This document shows, piece after piece, positions 18,602 through 28,168 of a stretch of DNA of 61,694 nt (positions are counted from its first letter, which is position 1; every line of letters starts with the position of its first letter). The translations under genes and the position numbers were made by a program. Origin of the DNA: Erysipelotrichaceae bacterium (GTDB lineage Bacteria > Bacillota_I > Bacilli_A > Erysipelotrichales > Erysipelotrichaceae); assembly GCA_017539025.1 (NCBI GenBank), contig JAFYHT010000035.1, positions 1 through 61,694 of the forward strand, read 5' to 3'. The notes below the pieces were generated by a model. It did no database searches. It saw only the letters and a program-made list of their open reading frames with translations, and was not told the origin of the DNA.

Positions 18602-20125
18602 TCAGCTTTCTTTCTCCCTTTTTATTTCAAAACTCAAGATATCGATGCTTCCTTCTCCTTTGTAGGAAAGCTTCAGAGCTGTCTTTCCCTCAAAGTTCAC
18701 TGAAACATCATATCTTTGATATCCATCATTTTTTCTCAATTCGATCTTTTCATCCTCATTGATGAAAAGCGTTCCCTGAGAATCAGTTTCGATCATCACG
18801 GAGAGAACATATTTTCCGCTCAGATCGAAATATTTGTATACCGCAAAACAGCCATCCTTGAAATTCGTGATATATACTTCATCATCCTTTTGCGTGATGT
18901 ATGGGATATCCTCATCGCAGATCGCGTTGGTGATATGCGGCATATGGCCATTTGACAGGTTGCAGGCGATCGCCGCAGGATATTCTCCTTCTTTGAGGAA
19001 GCCATCACTCAGACCGCATGATGTACATTCCACCTGAGAGATCTTTCCGTTTTCATCGAAGAACACTTTCTCTGCACAAGCCTGTCTGGAGTAAGTGGAA
19101 TGATTCGTCTGCCGATGATAGAAGATATACCACTTCCCATCAACGCATTCCAATGAACCGTGGTTGTTTCCCGTCTGATTCAGACGATCTTCCTTCTTTC
19201 TTCCATTATAGCCGACGTCGCCGTTGTTGATGATGACACCGCCATATTCAAAGTCTCTGTCCGGATATTTTGAAATCGCATAGGACAAGGAAGCGGAATT
19301 TTCATCAGAATAGATGAAGTAATAACGATCATTTATCTTCCTGATCGAAGCAGCCTCATAGAAGCCATGTCCCTCAAAGGAAGTACCCTGTGAGAAGAAC
19401 TGGCTTTCAACGATCTTCTTCGGCTCTGATCTGACTGTGCACATGTCATCATCCAGGATCACATGACAAGCACCCATGACATCATCTTTATATGTCTTCA
19501 GTTCTTTTGTCGTCCTGCCAAATAATCTTGTTTCAACTGCCCTGAGCATCATCCGCTTGATGAAGCGATTCCTTGGCATCTTTACTTCTCTTCTCTGGCT
19601 GTGAGCACCGGCAGCCACCATCGAAAGACCCCAGCCGTAATACATCCTGATCACGCCGTCATCATTGATGACAGCCGGATCAGCCGGCAGATATCTTAAG
19701 AATGGTGAACCATCTTCATTTCTCACAAAGCCATGGAACTGATATCTTCCTGAAGGAGTATCGCATACCGCTACACGGATCGGTGTATTATGACCGCTGG
19801 CAGTTGCGGAAACGCCGCCGGCAATCGTGTAATAGAGATAATACCTTCCATCATTTCCCTTGACAACATCTGGCGCATATAGATCTGAGAATCCTTCTTT
19901 GCATAAAGGATCATCTTCATTTCTATAGATCTCGCCTTCATATCTCCAGTCGCTCAAATCATCTAGTGGAGCTGAGTAGCATACATAATTACCCGCTTCA
20001 CAATATCTGCTTCCATTCGCGACATCATGGGAACCAAAGAGATAGATCCGATCATCGAATACATGCGGTTCACCATCCGGTATATATTCATTCAAGGGAA
20101 GGAAGGGATTCACTGATACTTTCAT
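18602..20125 (-). CDS. GH43 glycosidase (arabinofuranosidase/xylosidase type) with C-terminal beta-sandwich
   Basis: A 507-residue family 43 enzyme. Candidate base Asp17 (IPDGEPHVF), modulator Asp149 (PADPAVI) and acid Glu257 (GFYEAAS) fit the propeller. Residues about 165-215 are an unusually basic insertion, and residues about 420-507 look like a CBM6-type beta-sandwich. No signal peptide, so any carbohydrate-binding role would be cytoplasmic. It lies between the GPH symporter gene (15 bases) and the GH2 gene (6 bases) in one operon, implying the substrate is an imported oligosaccharide with arabinofuranosyl or xylosyl ends. Confidence 0.85.
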   Translation of the reverse strand: MKVSVNPFLPLNEYIPDGEPHVFDDRIYLFGSHDVANGSRYCEAGNYVCYSAPLDDLSDWRYEGEIYRNEDDPLCKEGFSDLYAPDVVKGNDGRYYLYYTIAGGVSATASGHNTPIRVAVCDTPSGRYQFHGFVRNEDGSPFLRYLPADPAVINDDGVIRMYYGWGLSMVAAGAHSQRREVKMPRNRFIKRMMLRAVETRLFGRTTKELKTYKDDVMGACHVILDDDMCTVRSEPKKIVESQFFSQGTSFEGHGFYEAASIRKINDRYYFIYSDENSASLSYAISKYPDRDFEYGGVIINNGDVGYNGRKKEDRLNQTGNNHGSLECVDGKWYIFYHRQTNHSTYSRQACAEKVFFDENGKISQVECTSCGLSDGFLKEGEYPAAIACNLSNGHMPHITNAICDEDIPYITQKDDEVYITNFKDGCFAVYKYFDLSGKYVLSVMIETDSQGTLFINEDEKIELRKNDGYQRYDVSVNFEGKTALKLSYKGEGSIDILSFEIKREKES

Positions 20126-20140
20126 TATGCAGAAAGAGGC

Positions 20141-21619
20141 TTATTCAGCCTCTCCTCTTCTCGCTTTTAGTTCCGCATACATCTCTTCTCTGATCTCACC
20201 CTGGATCGGATACTTCCTCAAGAACAGGATCGCCAGGATACAGCAGATCGCCGGAACGACTGCGATAACGACCATCATACCTGTCTGCATGCTGGAGAAA
20301 TTAGCCAAAGCGGCTGGAAGCAAGTCACCTGTTACTTCATCAACACCGTAACCGAAGAGTGTCAGAACGCCCAATGCTGCAGTAGAAGCGATCGCATTCT
20401 GTCCCTTGTCGAGGATCTTGAAACCGGCAGTGACGATCGCACCATCACCCTTGCCTGTCTTCCATGCGTTGTAGTCGATACATTCTGTCCTGAAGATGGA
20501 CATCGGAATGAACGCAAAGCCTTGGAAGAAATACATGATCATGAACATTGCGACAAACAGATAAGGGCTTGTCTGTAAGATACCCAAGATATGCAAGACA
20601 AACATTGCCAGACCTGTGATCGCTTCGCATGTCGTTGTCAGAGTGATCATCTTGACCGGACCGAGCTTATTCATTAAAGGTCTTGCCAATGCGATCGACA
20701 GGAACATGACCAGGAAAGTACCTGCTGCCATGATCAGAGTGAAATTACCGACTGCCGCGTCATCAACATGACCGTTGACAGAGAAATAGGTCCACTTCAG
20801 ATAATAAGTATTCGCTGCCATCATGAAGACATAGATAAAACCATGGAAGAGCTGTGCCATGAAGAATGTCTTCAGTGCATCGTTATTCTTGAAGATAGAG
20901 ATAATCTCTTTGAAAGTAACCTTTTCTGTTTCTTCTTTCTTCTCTTCTACAACATTCTGTTCTCTGACGAAAGAAACTGCCGTTAAAGAGATCAGAAGAC
21001 CGGCTGCTACATAGGCGATCGTCGTCAGGCCAAAGCCCTTGGAAACGGAACCTGTCATATTCTTGAAGGAAGCATAGACCTTCAGGAACACACTTAAAGT
21101 CATGCCGGTAACGATCGAAACGATCCTGCCCCAGAACATCTGATTGCCTCTGACCTTGGTATCAAGAGTCATAGCCTGCTGGATCGGTGCCTGCGCATCG
21201 AAGGAGTAACCGAAGTCATAGATCAGATAGAAGAACAACATCCAGACGATGACCAGTACATTGTTGTGTTTGATGAAATCAGGCATGAAATACATACCGA
21301 CCAGAGCGGCACCCATCATGACGATCGACAGGATCTGGAATGGCTTGTATTTGCCACCCTTGCCGATCTTGACAGATTCCATGAACCAGCCCTGGATCGG
21401 ATCATCGATTGCATCAACGATACGACCTACCAGCAGAACGATACCCGCAACGACTGTTGCCCAGCTCGGATCGATCCCTGCATAGTCTGTCAGATAGATC
21501 GCGAAATAGCTGCCGACCAGGCCGCTGGCGATGACTGACATGACTGTCATACCGCAATAACCGAAATAGCCCGTAAATGTATCAGGATAAACGTGTTTTT
21601 TCTTTTCTTTCTTTGCCAT
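20141..21619 (-). CDS. GPH-family sugar:cation symporter
   Basis: A 492-residue membrane protein with about 12 hydrophobic segments and the GPH (MelB/XynB-like) signature after helix 2: RIVDAIDDPIQG, then GKYKPF. It should import a glycoside or oligosaccharide with Na+ or H+. An AAGGGG site precedes the ATG. It is the first gene of the four-gene operon with two GH43 and a GH2, diverging from an AraC regulator; a cre site lies just upstream. It is clearly more distant from the close GPH pair at 32553 and 58095. Confidence 0.93.
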   Translation of the reverse strand: MAKKEKKKHVYPDTFTGYFGYCGMTVMSVIASGLVGSYFAIYLTDYAGIDPSWATVVAGIVLLVGRIVDAIDDPIQGWFMESVKIGKGGKYKPFQILSIVMMGAALVGMYFMPDFIKHNNVLVIVWMLFFYLIYDFGYSFDAQAPIQQAMTLDTKVRGNQMFWGRIVSIVTGMTLSVFLKVYASFKNMTGSVSKGFGLTTIAYVAAGLLISLTAVSFVREQNVVEEKKEETEKVTFKEIISIFKNNDALKTFFMAQLFHGFIYVFMMAANTYYLKWTYFSVNGHVDDAAVGNFTLIMAAGTFLVMFLSIALARPLMNKLGPVKMITLTTTCEAITGLAMFVLHILGILQTSPYLFVAMFMIMYFFQGFAFIPMSIFRTECIDYNAWKTGKGDGAIVTAGFKILDKGQNAIASTAALGVLTLFGYGVDEVTGDLLPAALANFSSMQTGMMVVIAVVPAICCILAILFLRKYPIQGEIREEMYAELKARRGEAE

Positions 21620-21648
21620 AATGTTTGACCCCTTTTTATCTGATCTTA

Positions 21649-21662
21649 TGGTAACGCTTTCT
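21649..21662 (-). promoter_or_regulatory. cre site (CcpA) upstream of the GPH operon
   Basis: Minus-strand AGAAAGCGTTACCA matches the cre consensus TGWAARCGYTWNCW at all but one position and sits next to a TAAGAT -10-like box, so CcpA binding would block transcription when preferred sugars are present. Confidence 0.7.
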
Positions 21663-21711
21663 TTCGTTTGTTTATTGCAATAATGTCATATTTATTATAA
21701 ATTTATAATAT

Positions 21712-22956
21712 ATGGAAAAAGAATTGTTGAAATACTACTGTGAGTCGATCTATGAACTCTTCTCTGTACCGATCGTATTATTCAGAAAAGACAGTGGTGA
21801 GATGGAACTCAACATCGATCTCTTTGATCTGGATACCTTTTCTCTCAATGAAAGCGGTCTGACAGATTTCTATTCCGCAAAATCTCTATTCAACGTGCAA
21901 GAGATGGTCTCCTACTATATTTCGGATGACGATATCGCTTTTGGCTGCGTCAGTGATATCCACAGCAATTATTCTCTCTATATCGGACCATGTCTTTTAT
22001 CAGACCTGACAGAAAAACTGATGAACGCCATGATGCGCCGTTCCAATTCCCCCTTCTCCAAGAATCCGGAAAAATACTACGACACATTACATTCCTATCT
22101 TTCCCGCCTGCCAAGATTATCGCAGGAGAGATTCATGATGCTTCTGAAGTTTACCAATACCTTTGTCAATCATACTGAGATCGATGAAAAAGACTTTTCC
22201 GTCTCTTCCTTTTCCCGCAAAACTCTGACAAAAAGAAAAAAAGAAGAGATCTTGCATAACGAAACCGACAAGATCGATCTGGCAATAGAAGTCTCTGACA
22301 ATCTTTTTGTGCTGATCACAAACGGTGACAGCCAGAAACTGAGTGATTACTGGCTTTCCCTGAAAGACAATAATCCCTTCCTTCAAAGTGACAGCAGATC
22401 TTCGCTTGATCAGATCAGGCAGGCAAAGAATACCTTTATCCGCTTCATCTCTCATCTGGAAGACAGGATGCGTTCACCAACTCTGTCGACTCTTGTTTTA
22501 AAAAACATCTGCGATGAATATATCGAAAAAGCAGAAAACATCGTCTCTGTTCAGCAGCTGGATCCGATCTATCTGGATTCCATGAAACGATTCGCTGATC
22601 TGATCAGAAAAGAAAAACTGAACATCGCCTCAGATCATCCGATCCTTCATAAAGCACTTGAATATATCCATGATCACATCTATGAAAATCTCTCTTCGCA
22701 AGATATTGCCGATGCCTTGAATTTCTCAAGAGGCTATCTTTCCGATATCTTCAATAAAAATATGAACTGTTCCATTCCCGACTACATCGCAAAAGAAAAG
22801 ATCGAGATCGCCAAGAACCTGCTTCAGAATACAGACACTTCGATCATCGACATCAGCGATTATCTTTCCTTTTCCTCGCAATCCTATTTCCAGAACGTCT
22901 TCAGGAAATACACTTCCATGACGCCGAAACAATATCGCAGAAAAACTAGCGGATGA
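21712..22956 (+). CDS. AraC-family regulator of the GPH-GH43-GH2 operon
   Basis: A 414-residue regulator with an N-terminal sensor of about 150 residues that I cannot name, a middle helical region (NGDSQKL, RQAKNTFIRF) and a C-terminal double helix-turn-helix (SSQDIADALNFSRGYLSD, SFSSQSYFQNVFRKYTSMTP). The architecture matches the regulator at 54524-55717. No Shine-Dalgarno site is visible and a TATAAT lies 3-8 bases before the ATG, suggesting a leaderless or very short leader. Its 3' end overlaps the convergent TetR gene by 11 bases. Confidence 0.88.
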   Translation: MEKELLKYYCESIYELFSVPIVLFRKDSGEMELNIDLFDLDTFSLNESGLTDFYSAKSLFNVQEMVSYYISDDDIAFGCVSDIHSNYSLYIGPCLLSDLTEKLMNAMMRRSNSPFSKNPEKYYDTLHSYLSRLPRLSQERFMMLLKFTNTFVNHTEIDEKDFSVSSFSRKTLTKRKKEEILHNETDKIDLAIEVSDNLFVLITNGDSQKLSDYWLSLKDNNPFLQSDSRSSLDQIRQAKNTFIRFISHLEDRMRSPTLSTLVLKNICDEYIEKAENIVSVQQLDPIYLDSMKRFADLIRKEKLNIASDHPILHKALEYIHDHIYENLSSQDIADALNFSRGYLSDIFNKNMNCSIPDYIAKEKIEIAKNLLQNTDTSIIDISDYLSFSSQSYFQNVFRKYTSMTPKQYRRKTSG

Positions 22957-23506
22957 TCTTTTCGATCACCGGTTCATAGATATATTTTCTAAGCAGAACG
23001 AATCTCTCTTCGATCTGCGTCTCATCGATGTTTCTGATCAGATAAGCTGTCATTGAATAAGTCATATAGGCGATCATCTCCATCAGAAACTCTTTTTCTT
23101 CTTTACTCATATGAGGATTTCTGAAACTGCTCAGATCGATCTTGTTTTTCATCGTCTTCAATAAAGAAGAAGAGAAGTACGGATGATCGCTTGCCTTGGA
23201 AACGATCAGGGCATATTTTTCATTATCTCTGATCAGTGCATTCATCTGTGATATGATCTCATCGGCCTTTTCGATCTCAAAACCATTTTCAGGGATCTTT
23301 GAAGAAACATCCTCGAACATCTCATCGATCAATTCCTCAAAAACCTGATCTGCATCATAATAGTGAAGATAGAACGTTGATCTGTTCACATCTGCCAGAT
23401 CGACAAGCTCTTTCACCACGATGTCCTTATAATTACTTTTTTTCTTTAATAAAGCCAGGTATGCTTCCTTGATCGCTCTTTTTGTTTTCAATATCCTTCT
23501 GTCCAT
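22946..23506 (-). CDS. TetR-family regulator
   Basis: A 186-residue TetR protein; the helix-turn-helix reads VKELVDLADVNRSTFYLHYY, near residues 37-56, followed by a helical ligand domain. A perfect AAGGAG site precedes the ATG. It diverges from the second esterase gene, and two near-identical 22-bp repeats between them are its likely operators. It is a paralogue of the TetR at 14821-15387, so regulator and target esterase seem to have duplicated together. Confidence 0.87.
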   Translation of the reverse strand: MDRRILKTKRAIKEAYLALLKKKSNYKDIVVKELVDLADVNRSTFYLHYYDADQVFEELIDEMFEDVSSKIPENGFEIEKADEIISQMNALIRDNEKYALIVSKASDHPYFSSSLLKTMKNKIDLSSFRNPHMSKEEKEFLMEMIAYMTYSMTAYLIRNIDETQIEERFVLLRKYIYEPVIEKIIR

Positions 23507-23520
23507 GTTTCTCCTTTTTC

Positions 23521-23553
23521 GACATTTTCTTACAAATGTCTATTATCCGACGA
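23521..23553. promoter_or_regulatory. Candidate TetR operator 1
   Basis: GACATTT (23521-23527) and AAATGTC (23534-23540) form a 7-bp-arm palindrome. The segment 23532-23553 recurs almost unchanged at 23607-23628 (19 of 22 positions by eye). Confidence 0.5.
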
Positions 23554-23606
23554 TATCGTTTCGATGTTTATGTTCTGATCTTCTTTTTATACTATTATTT
23601 TATCAG

Positions 23607-23628
23607 ACAGATGTCTATTTTCAGACGA
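23607..23628. promoter_or_regulatory. Candidate TetR operator 2
   Basis: Second copy of the 22-bp repeat, with an internal GTCT-N6-AGAC palindrome, lying about 20 bases before the esterase ribosome site. Confidence 0.5.
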
Positions 23629-23648
23629 ATGTTGAGGAGGTTATGAAA

Positions 23649-24569
23649 ATGATCATCGAAAAAACAGCGTATTCCAGAAAGATGAAGATGTGTGTGAGAT
23701 CCAACAGAAACATGGCAAAGCTCATGTGCTTTGATGAAAATGTCTCAAAAATAAACTGGAAACTCATCCGCTTCTTTTCCAATATCTCCTATGCCCTGGT
23801 CCCGAAAACAAAAGGTGTCAGATATCAGAAACTAAAAGAAAACGATATCAAAGGATATCTGTGTACACCGGAAACGATTGAAAGCGGAGACATCGTCATC
23901 TGCATCCATGGCGGTGGGATGTTGTGCGGAAGTGCTTATGGTTCGTTGGGGTTTTCTTCTGATATTGCAGGAAATTCCGGAATGAGAGTCTATGTCTTGG
24001 ACTACTCTCTTGCCCCGGAACATCCTTTCCCGCAGGGAATTGAAGATGTATATCGTGCATATCGTCAGATCATTCAAAGACATCCCGATTCAAAGATCTT
24101 CGTCACGGGAGAATCCGCCGGTGCATATCTTACAATCGTATTGACCTGTATGTGTATCAAAAACGGAATTAAAAAACCATCTGCGATCTTCCCTCATTCG
24201 CCGGTCATCGATTTCACAAATCGGGTAGACAGGACATATTACCCGCTCAATGATCCGATCCTGAAACCGGGATCGATCGATGCGATCGGTGAAATCTACT
24301 GCCCCGGTCAGGACAGGAAAGACTATCGCCTGTCACCGTTGTACTTTGACGAATTTCAAAGCTTCCCTCCGACATATATCACCGTCGATGCCAACGAATA
24401 TCTCAGAGCAGACAGCGAAAAACTATATCAGATCCTGGATGAAAAAGGTGTGGAAACAGATCTGTGTCTCTATCACGATACCTATCACGCCTTTGCGATC
24501 ACCGGCTCTCTGACACCAGAAACAGATGAGATATTAAAAGAAAATATCAGGGTGATGAAATCAGTTTAA
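23649..24569 (+). CDS. Alpha/beta-hydrolase, HSL-type (acetyl)esterase
   Basis: A 306-residue paralogue of the esterase at 13764-14702, with HGGG oxyanion motif, GESAGA nucleophile motif, Glu in NEYLRAD at the acid position and His in YHDTYHAF. Two ATGs follow a strong GAGGAGG site: the first is only 2 bases away, the second (23649) 8 bases, so I chose the second; a start at 23643 adds only two residues. It diverges from a TetR gene. Probable deacetylation of carbohydrate substrates is inferred from context. It shares a bidirectional terminator with the GH106-like gene. Confidence 0.87.
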   Translation: MIIEKTAYSRKMKMCVRSNRNMAKLMCFDENVSKINWKLIRFFSNISYALVPKTKGVRYQKLKENDIKGYLCTPETIESGDIVICIHGGGMLCGSAYGSLGFSSDIAGNSGMRVYVLDYSLAPEHPFPQGIEDVYRAYRQIIQRHPDSKIFVTGESAGAYLTIVLTCMCIKNGIKKPSAIFPHSPVIDFTNRVDRTYYPLNDPILKPGSIDAIGEIYCPGQDRKDYRLSPLYFDEFQSFPPTYITVDANEYLRADSEKLYQILDEKGVETDLCLYHDTYHAFAITGSLTPETDEILKENIRVMKSV

Positions 24570-24578
24570 ATCATACGA

Positions 24579-24604
24579 AAGGCCTTCAAATGCGAAGGCC
24601 TTTT
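24579..24604. terminator. Bidirectional terminator between esterase and GH106-like gene
   Basis: A 10-bp stem (AAAGGCCTTC with GAAGGCCTTT, 6-base loop) with T tracts on both strands. Confidence 0.85.
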
Positions 24605-24609
24605 AAATG

Positions 24610-27207
24610 TCAGTAATACAGTTCTACATCTCCATAGAGACCGGTCGGATCTTTCGGCTTGCCACCCTGGCCAAGCACCGTTCTGACCAGATCGAATTTC
24701 TTCATAGCCTTGACCTTTCTTTCAAGTGTCGTAGCCACTTCGATCACAAGCCTGTTATCCCCCTTGATCAGATGATCGCTGAGATCATAGATGAAATCCG
24801 GAACGACCTGAATACCTAAGGATACATCGTTGAGGAATACTTCGACACCCTCATAGGCATCCGTGATCCTGAGTATCGTTTTCTTAAGTTCATCCATATG
24901 GAAGTAAGTCTCATAACGGATGATACCGGAAAACTTCGGATCTGTTTTTGCGTAGTTGTCAGGAATCGTGATGATGCTTTCAGAGCCAAAGGAAGGATAA
25001 TCGATATTCTCGACGACACTTCTTCTGAATTCTTTCAGGATGTGTCTTTCTCCGATCAGTTCGATCCTTTCACTGAGCAACTGCTCTTCAGCGCTGTCTT
25101 CAAAGATGATCACACCTTTGTTTGGATATAACACGATATGATCATCCTTTACAGGATAGATCTGATTGTTCCAGGCATCATATTCATAATGATCCTTGCT
25201 GAGATCCAGATCGATCTGTCCTTCATAGACTTCAGCTGATTCGTTGAAGAGATAGTACAGTTTATTTTCTTTTGTATATTCAAGCACTCTGACATCCTTG
25301 TTTTCAGGAACCAGACTTAAGGAAGGTTTCACATACTTTCTCACTTCCTCTGCCAGGTCATTCAAAGAAACGACCTTGAATCTTTCATCCAGATCACCAT
25401 CCAGCACCTTTGGTAAAGAATCGACAAAGTATACAGGAATGTTCAGCTTCAGTAAAGTTTCATGCATTTCCTTGGAAATGAACTGACATTCAGGAACGAT
25501 CAGTATCCTGTATTCCTGTGCATTGACTTTCAATACATCTTCAAAAGAAGTATGATAATACTCCGTTTCATACAAGACATCCAAAGGGATCGTATCCGCC
25601 AGGATCTGATTCTCATAGAGCTTTCTTAAAGGCTTCTGGATGAACATCGAATCACCCATCCATTCCAGTTCGCCATTGTACAGTACCGCAACACTTGAAT
25701 CCCTGTGTCCGCCTGAGATCAGAGTACATACCCTGTTCATGTATTCGACGATCTTGCCGAAATGACGATACTGCGGGTTATGACCCTGTGCGTAGAAGTG
25801 CGGCGGACAATCCGGATCAGGGAAATCCTTTCCGGTAAAGGCGTGCGGCACATAGTGGTTGACACCTCTGACCATGAAGTGCTCTGCCAGGTATTTCTCA
25901 AGTCTCAGACCTTCATTCCAGCCGTAGTTGCCGAAAATCTCACACATTGAATCACCATTCTTATGCGGTTCGATCGCGGCAGCGGAAGCTCCCAGATTTC
26001 CTAAAGCAAAGTGATAGAATTCACCATCTCTTACACCGAAGAATGTCTTCATCTTCAGATCCTCACCCTGCGGCAATACCTGACCGCCGATATCATCGAT
26101 CCCGGACATGTGCTGACCATTGAGACCTCTGAAGTAATGCCCTAGAGACATCGCGGATCTTGAATGGGAGTTATTGTCTTCGATCAGGTGACCGATATAT
26201 TTCACACCGTGTTCTTCGCACCATTTGCCGATCTGTTCAGAGAAATCTTTTCGAACAAGCTTGGTCACGGCATCCATGTATTCAAAACGGACTTTTGCGG
26301 CTTCCTCAGGATGATCGGAATTCCACATATAGATGAGTCTGTTCTTCCAGTTTTCACCTAATCTGATCTTCAGTTCTTCTTGTAATTCATCGGAATACGG
26401 ATGGTCGATATCGGTACCAAGACGGTTGGAACCGGTCATATAGATACCGTTGCCCAGCTCCGGTTCATCGGAGAAGAAACCAAGTATCGTCTTTCCGAAA
26501 TCATCCTTATAGTGATCGAAGTGTTTCTCATAGACCGTATCGATCAGGATGCGGCAGGAATCCTTTGACATCATGTTGATGTATTCTCTGTGGATACCGA
26601 AATTACGGCTCAAGCCTGTGACATATACTTTATAGTTTCCTTCCGGCTTATGCCAGGTAACGACACCGGTATTTCCTACCGGGATATCGATCAGCTCGCC
26701 ATCTTCACTGAGAGCTGTGACTGATAAGATCCTGTCATCATGGAATACCGGGGCACCCTTGGACATGAACTTGGTTGCGGAAACTGCCGCAAAATTACCT
26801 ACCGAGATCTTCGGAGGAAATTCCTTCGTCAGATTGATCGTGATATCTTTTTCTTTGCCTGTATACTTCTTGAAAGAAGAAGCGATCGACTGACGATGAA
26901 GCTCAAGCGGTGCATCCTTGACCGCGCCATTCGCAAACCCCGTCGGGAAATGAGAATCATCCAGGATCCAGACTTTCATGTTTCTCTTTCTTGCCTCATC
27001 AAGGATGATGTCCATATCGATCCACCATTTCTCACCGCAGAAATCCGGATGTGGCCTTGATTCGATACATACCGATTTACATCCCGCCTCATGGATGACT
27101 TTCATCATCTTTCTGAGTGTTTCTTCATCTTCGCCATGTTGCCAGAAAAAAGGAAAAATATAATCTCCGCTTTTTCCATTCAATAATTCTTTTACTGTAT
27201 GATTCAT
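24610..27207 (-). CDS. Putative GH106-like glycoside hydrolase
   Basis: An 865-residue soluble protein. The N-terminal half looks like a TIM-barrel hydrolase (SRPHPDFCGEKWWIDMDI, then MKVWILDDSHFPTGFANG), and the last 150 residues look like a galactose-binding jelly roll ending TGLYGDVEL. This layout recalls GH106 alpha-L-rhamnosidases and related unclassified families; I cannot assign catalytic residues with confidence. No signal peptide. An AGAGGA site precedes the ATG. It has no cotranscribed neighbour but sits between an esterase and a sugar isomerase, within a region holding three GH78 rhamnosidases. Confidence 0.6.
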   Translation of the reverse strand: MNHTVKELLNGKSGDYIFPFFWQHGEDEETLRKMMKVIHEAGCKSVCIESRPHPDFCGEKWWIDMDIILDEARKRNMKVWILDDSHFPTGFANGAVKDAPLELHRQSIASSFKKYTGKEKDITINLTKEFPPKISVGNFAAVSATKFMSKGAPVFHDDRILSVTALSEDGELIDIPVGNTGVVTWHKPEGNYKVYVTGLSRNFGIHREYINMMSKDSCRILIDTVYEKHFDHYKDDFGKTILGFFSDEPELGNGIYMTGSNRLGTDIDHPYSDELQEELKIRLGENWKNRLIYMWNSDHPEEAAKVRFEYMDAVTKLVRKDFSEQIGKWCEEHGVKYIGHLIEDNNSHSRSAMSLGHYFRGLNGQHMSGIDDIGGQVLPQGEDLKMKTFFGVRDGEFYHFALGNLGASAAAIEPHKNGDSMCEIFGNYGWNEGLRLEKYLAEHFMVRGVNHYVPHAFTGKDFPDPDCPPHFYAQGHNPQYRHFGKIVEYMNRVCTLISGGHRDSSVAVLYNGELEWMGDSMFIQKPLRKLYENQILADTIPLDVLYETEYYHTSFEDVLKVNAQEYRILIVPECQFISKEMHETLLKLNIPVYFVDSLPKVLDGDLDERFKVVSLNDLAEEVRKYVKPSLSLVPENKDVRVLEYTKENKLYYLFNESAEVYEGQIDLDLSKDHYEYDAWNNQIYPVKDDHIVLYPNKGVIIFEDSAEEQLLSERIELIGERHILKEFRRSVVENIDYPSFGSESIITIPDNYAKTDPKFSGIIRYETYFHMDELKKTILRITDAYEGVEVFLNDVSLGIQVVPDFIYDLSDHLIKGDNRLVIEVATTLERKVKAMKKFDLVRTVLGQGGKPKDPTGLYGDVELYY

Positions 27208-27237
27208 ATGTTTGTCCTCTGATTTTAAGATATTAAA

Positions 27238-27288
27238 AAACGATCATCTTTACAACAACAATCTTCCGATTTCTGTTGACGATCGTTT
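27238..27288 (-). terminator. Terminator-like long hairpin after the metallophosphoesterase gene
   Basis: AAACGATC and GATCGTTT arms enclose a second CAACA/TGTTG pairing; on the minus strand the stem ends in a T run. The position also fits the promoter region of the GH106-like gene, so an operator role is possible. Confidence 0.55.
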
Positions 27289-27293
27289 AGAAA

Positions 27294-28037
27294 CTAATCC
27301 AGGACCTTATATGGCTCCCACTTGAGAAAATCACCTGACACCAGCTGATAGTAGATGCCATTATGGATGCCATCCAAAGAATCATGAAATCTTCTTTCCC
27401 CATGGCAATGAGCATAGATCACCTTGGAAGCACCATAGGATTCCGCCATCCTTGTAAAGAGTGAGTTTTCTTCCATGACATTGGTCGGCGGATAATGTAG
27501 GAAGACGATGAAATGATCATAGCCATCTGCCTTCGCCAGTTCAAAAGACTTTTCCAGTCTTTTGAGTTCTCTCTCCACCAGCTTGTCAGCCTGTTTCTTA
27601 TTGTTTTCATCATAGCCGATGATATTGCCTTTTCTATCAAGATAGTAAGGACCTTCAAAAGTAAAACCTTTTGTCGCGATCAAAGCGTAGTTCTTATAGA
27701 CTGCATAGGAATCCTGTAAGAATAGCAGATCGGGATAAAGTTCATTCAGCTTCCTTGTCTTGCCCGCATCCCAAAACATGTCGTGATTTCCTCTGGTCAA
27801 TATCTTTCTTCCCGGAAGATCTCTGATGTATTCCAGATCCTTTTCACATTCTGAAAGATTCTTCCCCCAGCTGTGATCACCGACCAGAACAAGCGTATCA
27901 TCCTCTTTCAAAAGATCCAGACAATTCTTTCTGAATCTTTCTTCATGATTTTTCCATACGGGATCTTTCAGCTGATTCTGTGCTTTCAGAACGGATTGGA
28001 AATGTAGATGAAGATCACCGATCGCATATAAGCTCAT
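27294..28037 (-). CDS. Calcineurin-like metallophosphoesterase
   Basis: A 247-residue protein with the complete metallophosphoesterase motif set: GDLHLH at the N-terminus, GDHSWG, GNHDMFW, LHYPP and AHCHGERR. Two metal ions would be bound by these His/Asp/Asn residues. The substrate is not deducible; similar small cytosolic phosphoesterases act on nucleotides or sugar phosphates. The ATG lacks a good ribosome site, but a TAAAAT box ends 6 bases before it, so the mRNA may be leaderless. It diverges from the tandem isomerase gene. Confidence 0.85.
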   Translation of the reverse strand: MSLYAIGDLHLHFQSVLKAQNQLKDPVWKNHEERFRKNCLDLLKEDDTLVLVGDHSWGKNLSECEKDLEYIRDLPGRKILTRGNHDMFWDAGKTRKLNELYPDLLFLQDSYAVYKNYALIATKGFTFEGPYYLDRKGNIIGYDENNKKQADKLVERELKRLEKSFELAKADGYDHFIVFLHYPPTNVMEENSLFTRMAESYGASKVIYAHCHGERRFHDSLDGIHNGIYYQLVSGDFLKWEPYKVLD

Positions 28038-28168
28038 ACCTATATTTTAAAACATTCTCTGTCGTCATTTATATCCTTTAATCCAACAGTTTTTTGATAT
28101 CTGTTCTTCTAATATGCTGATCAATTTTATATTCTTGAGATGAAGAAAGAATCAAACAGGAGGAGCTC

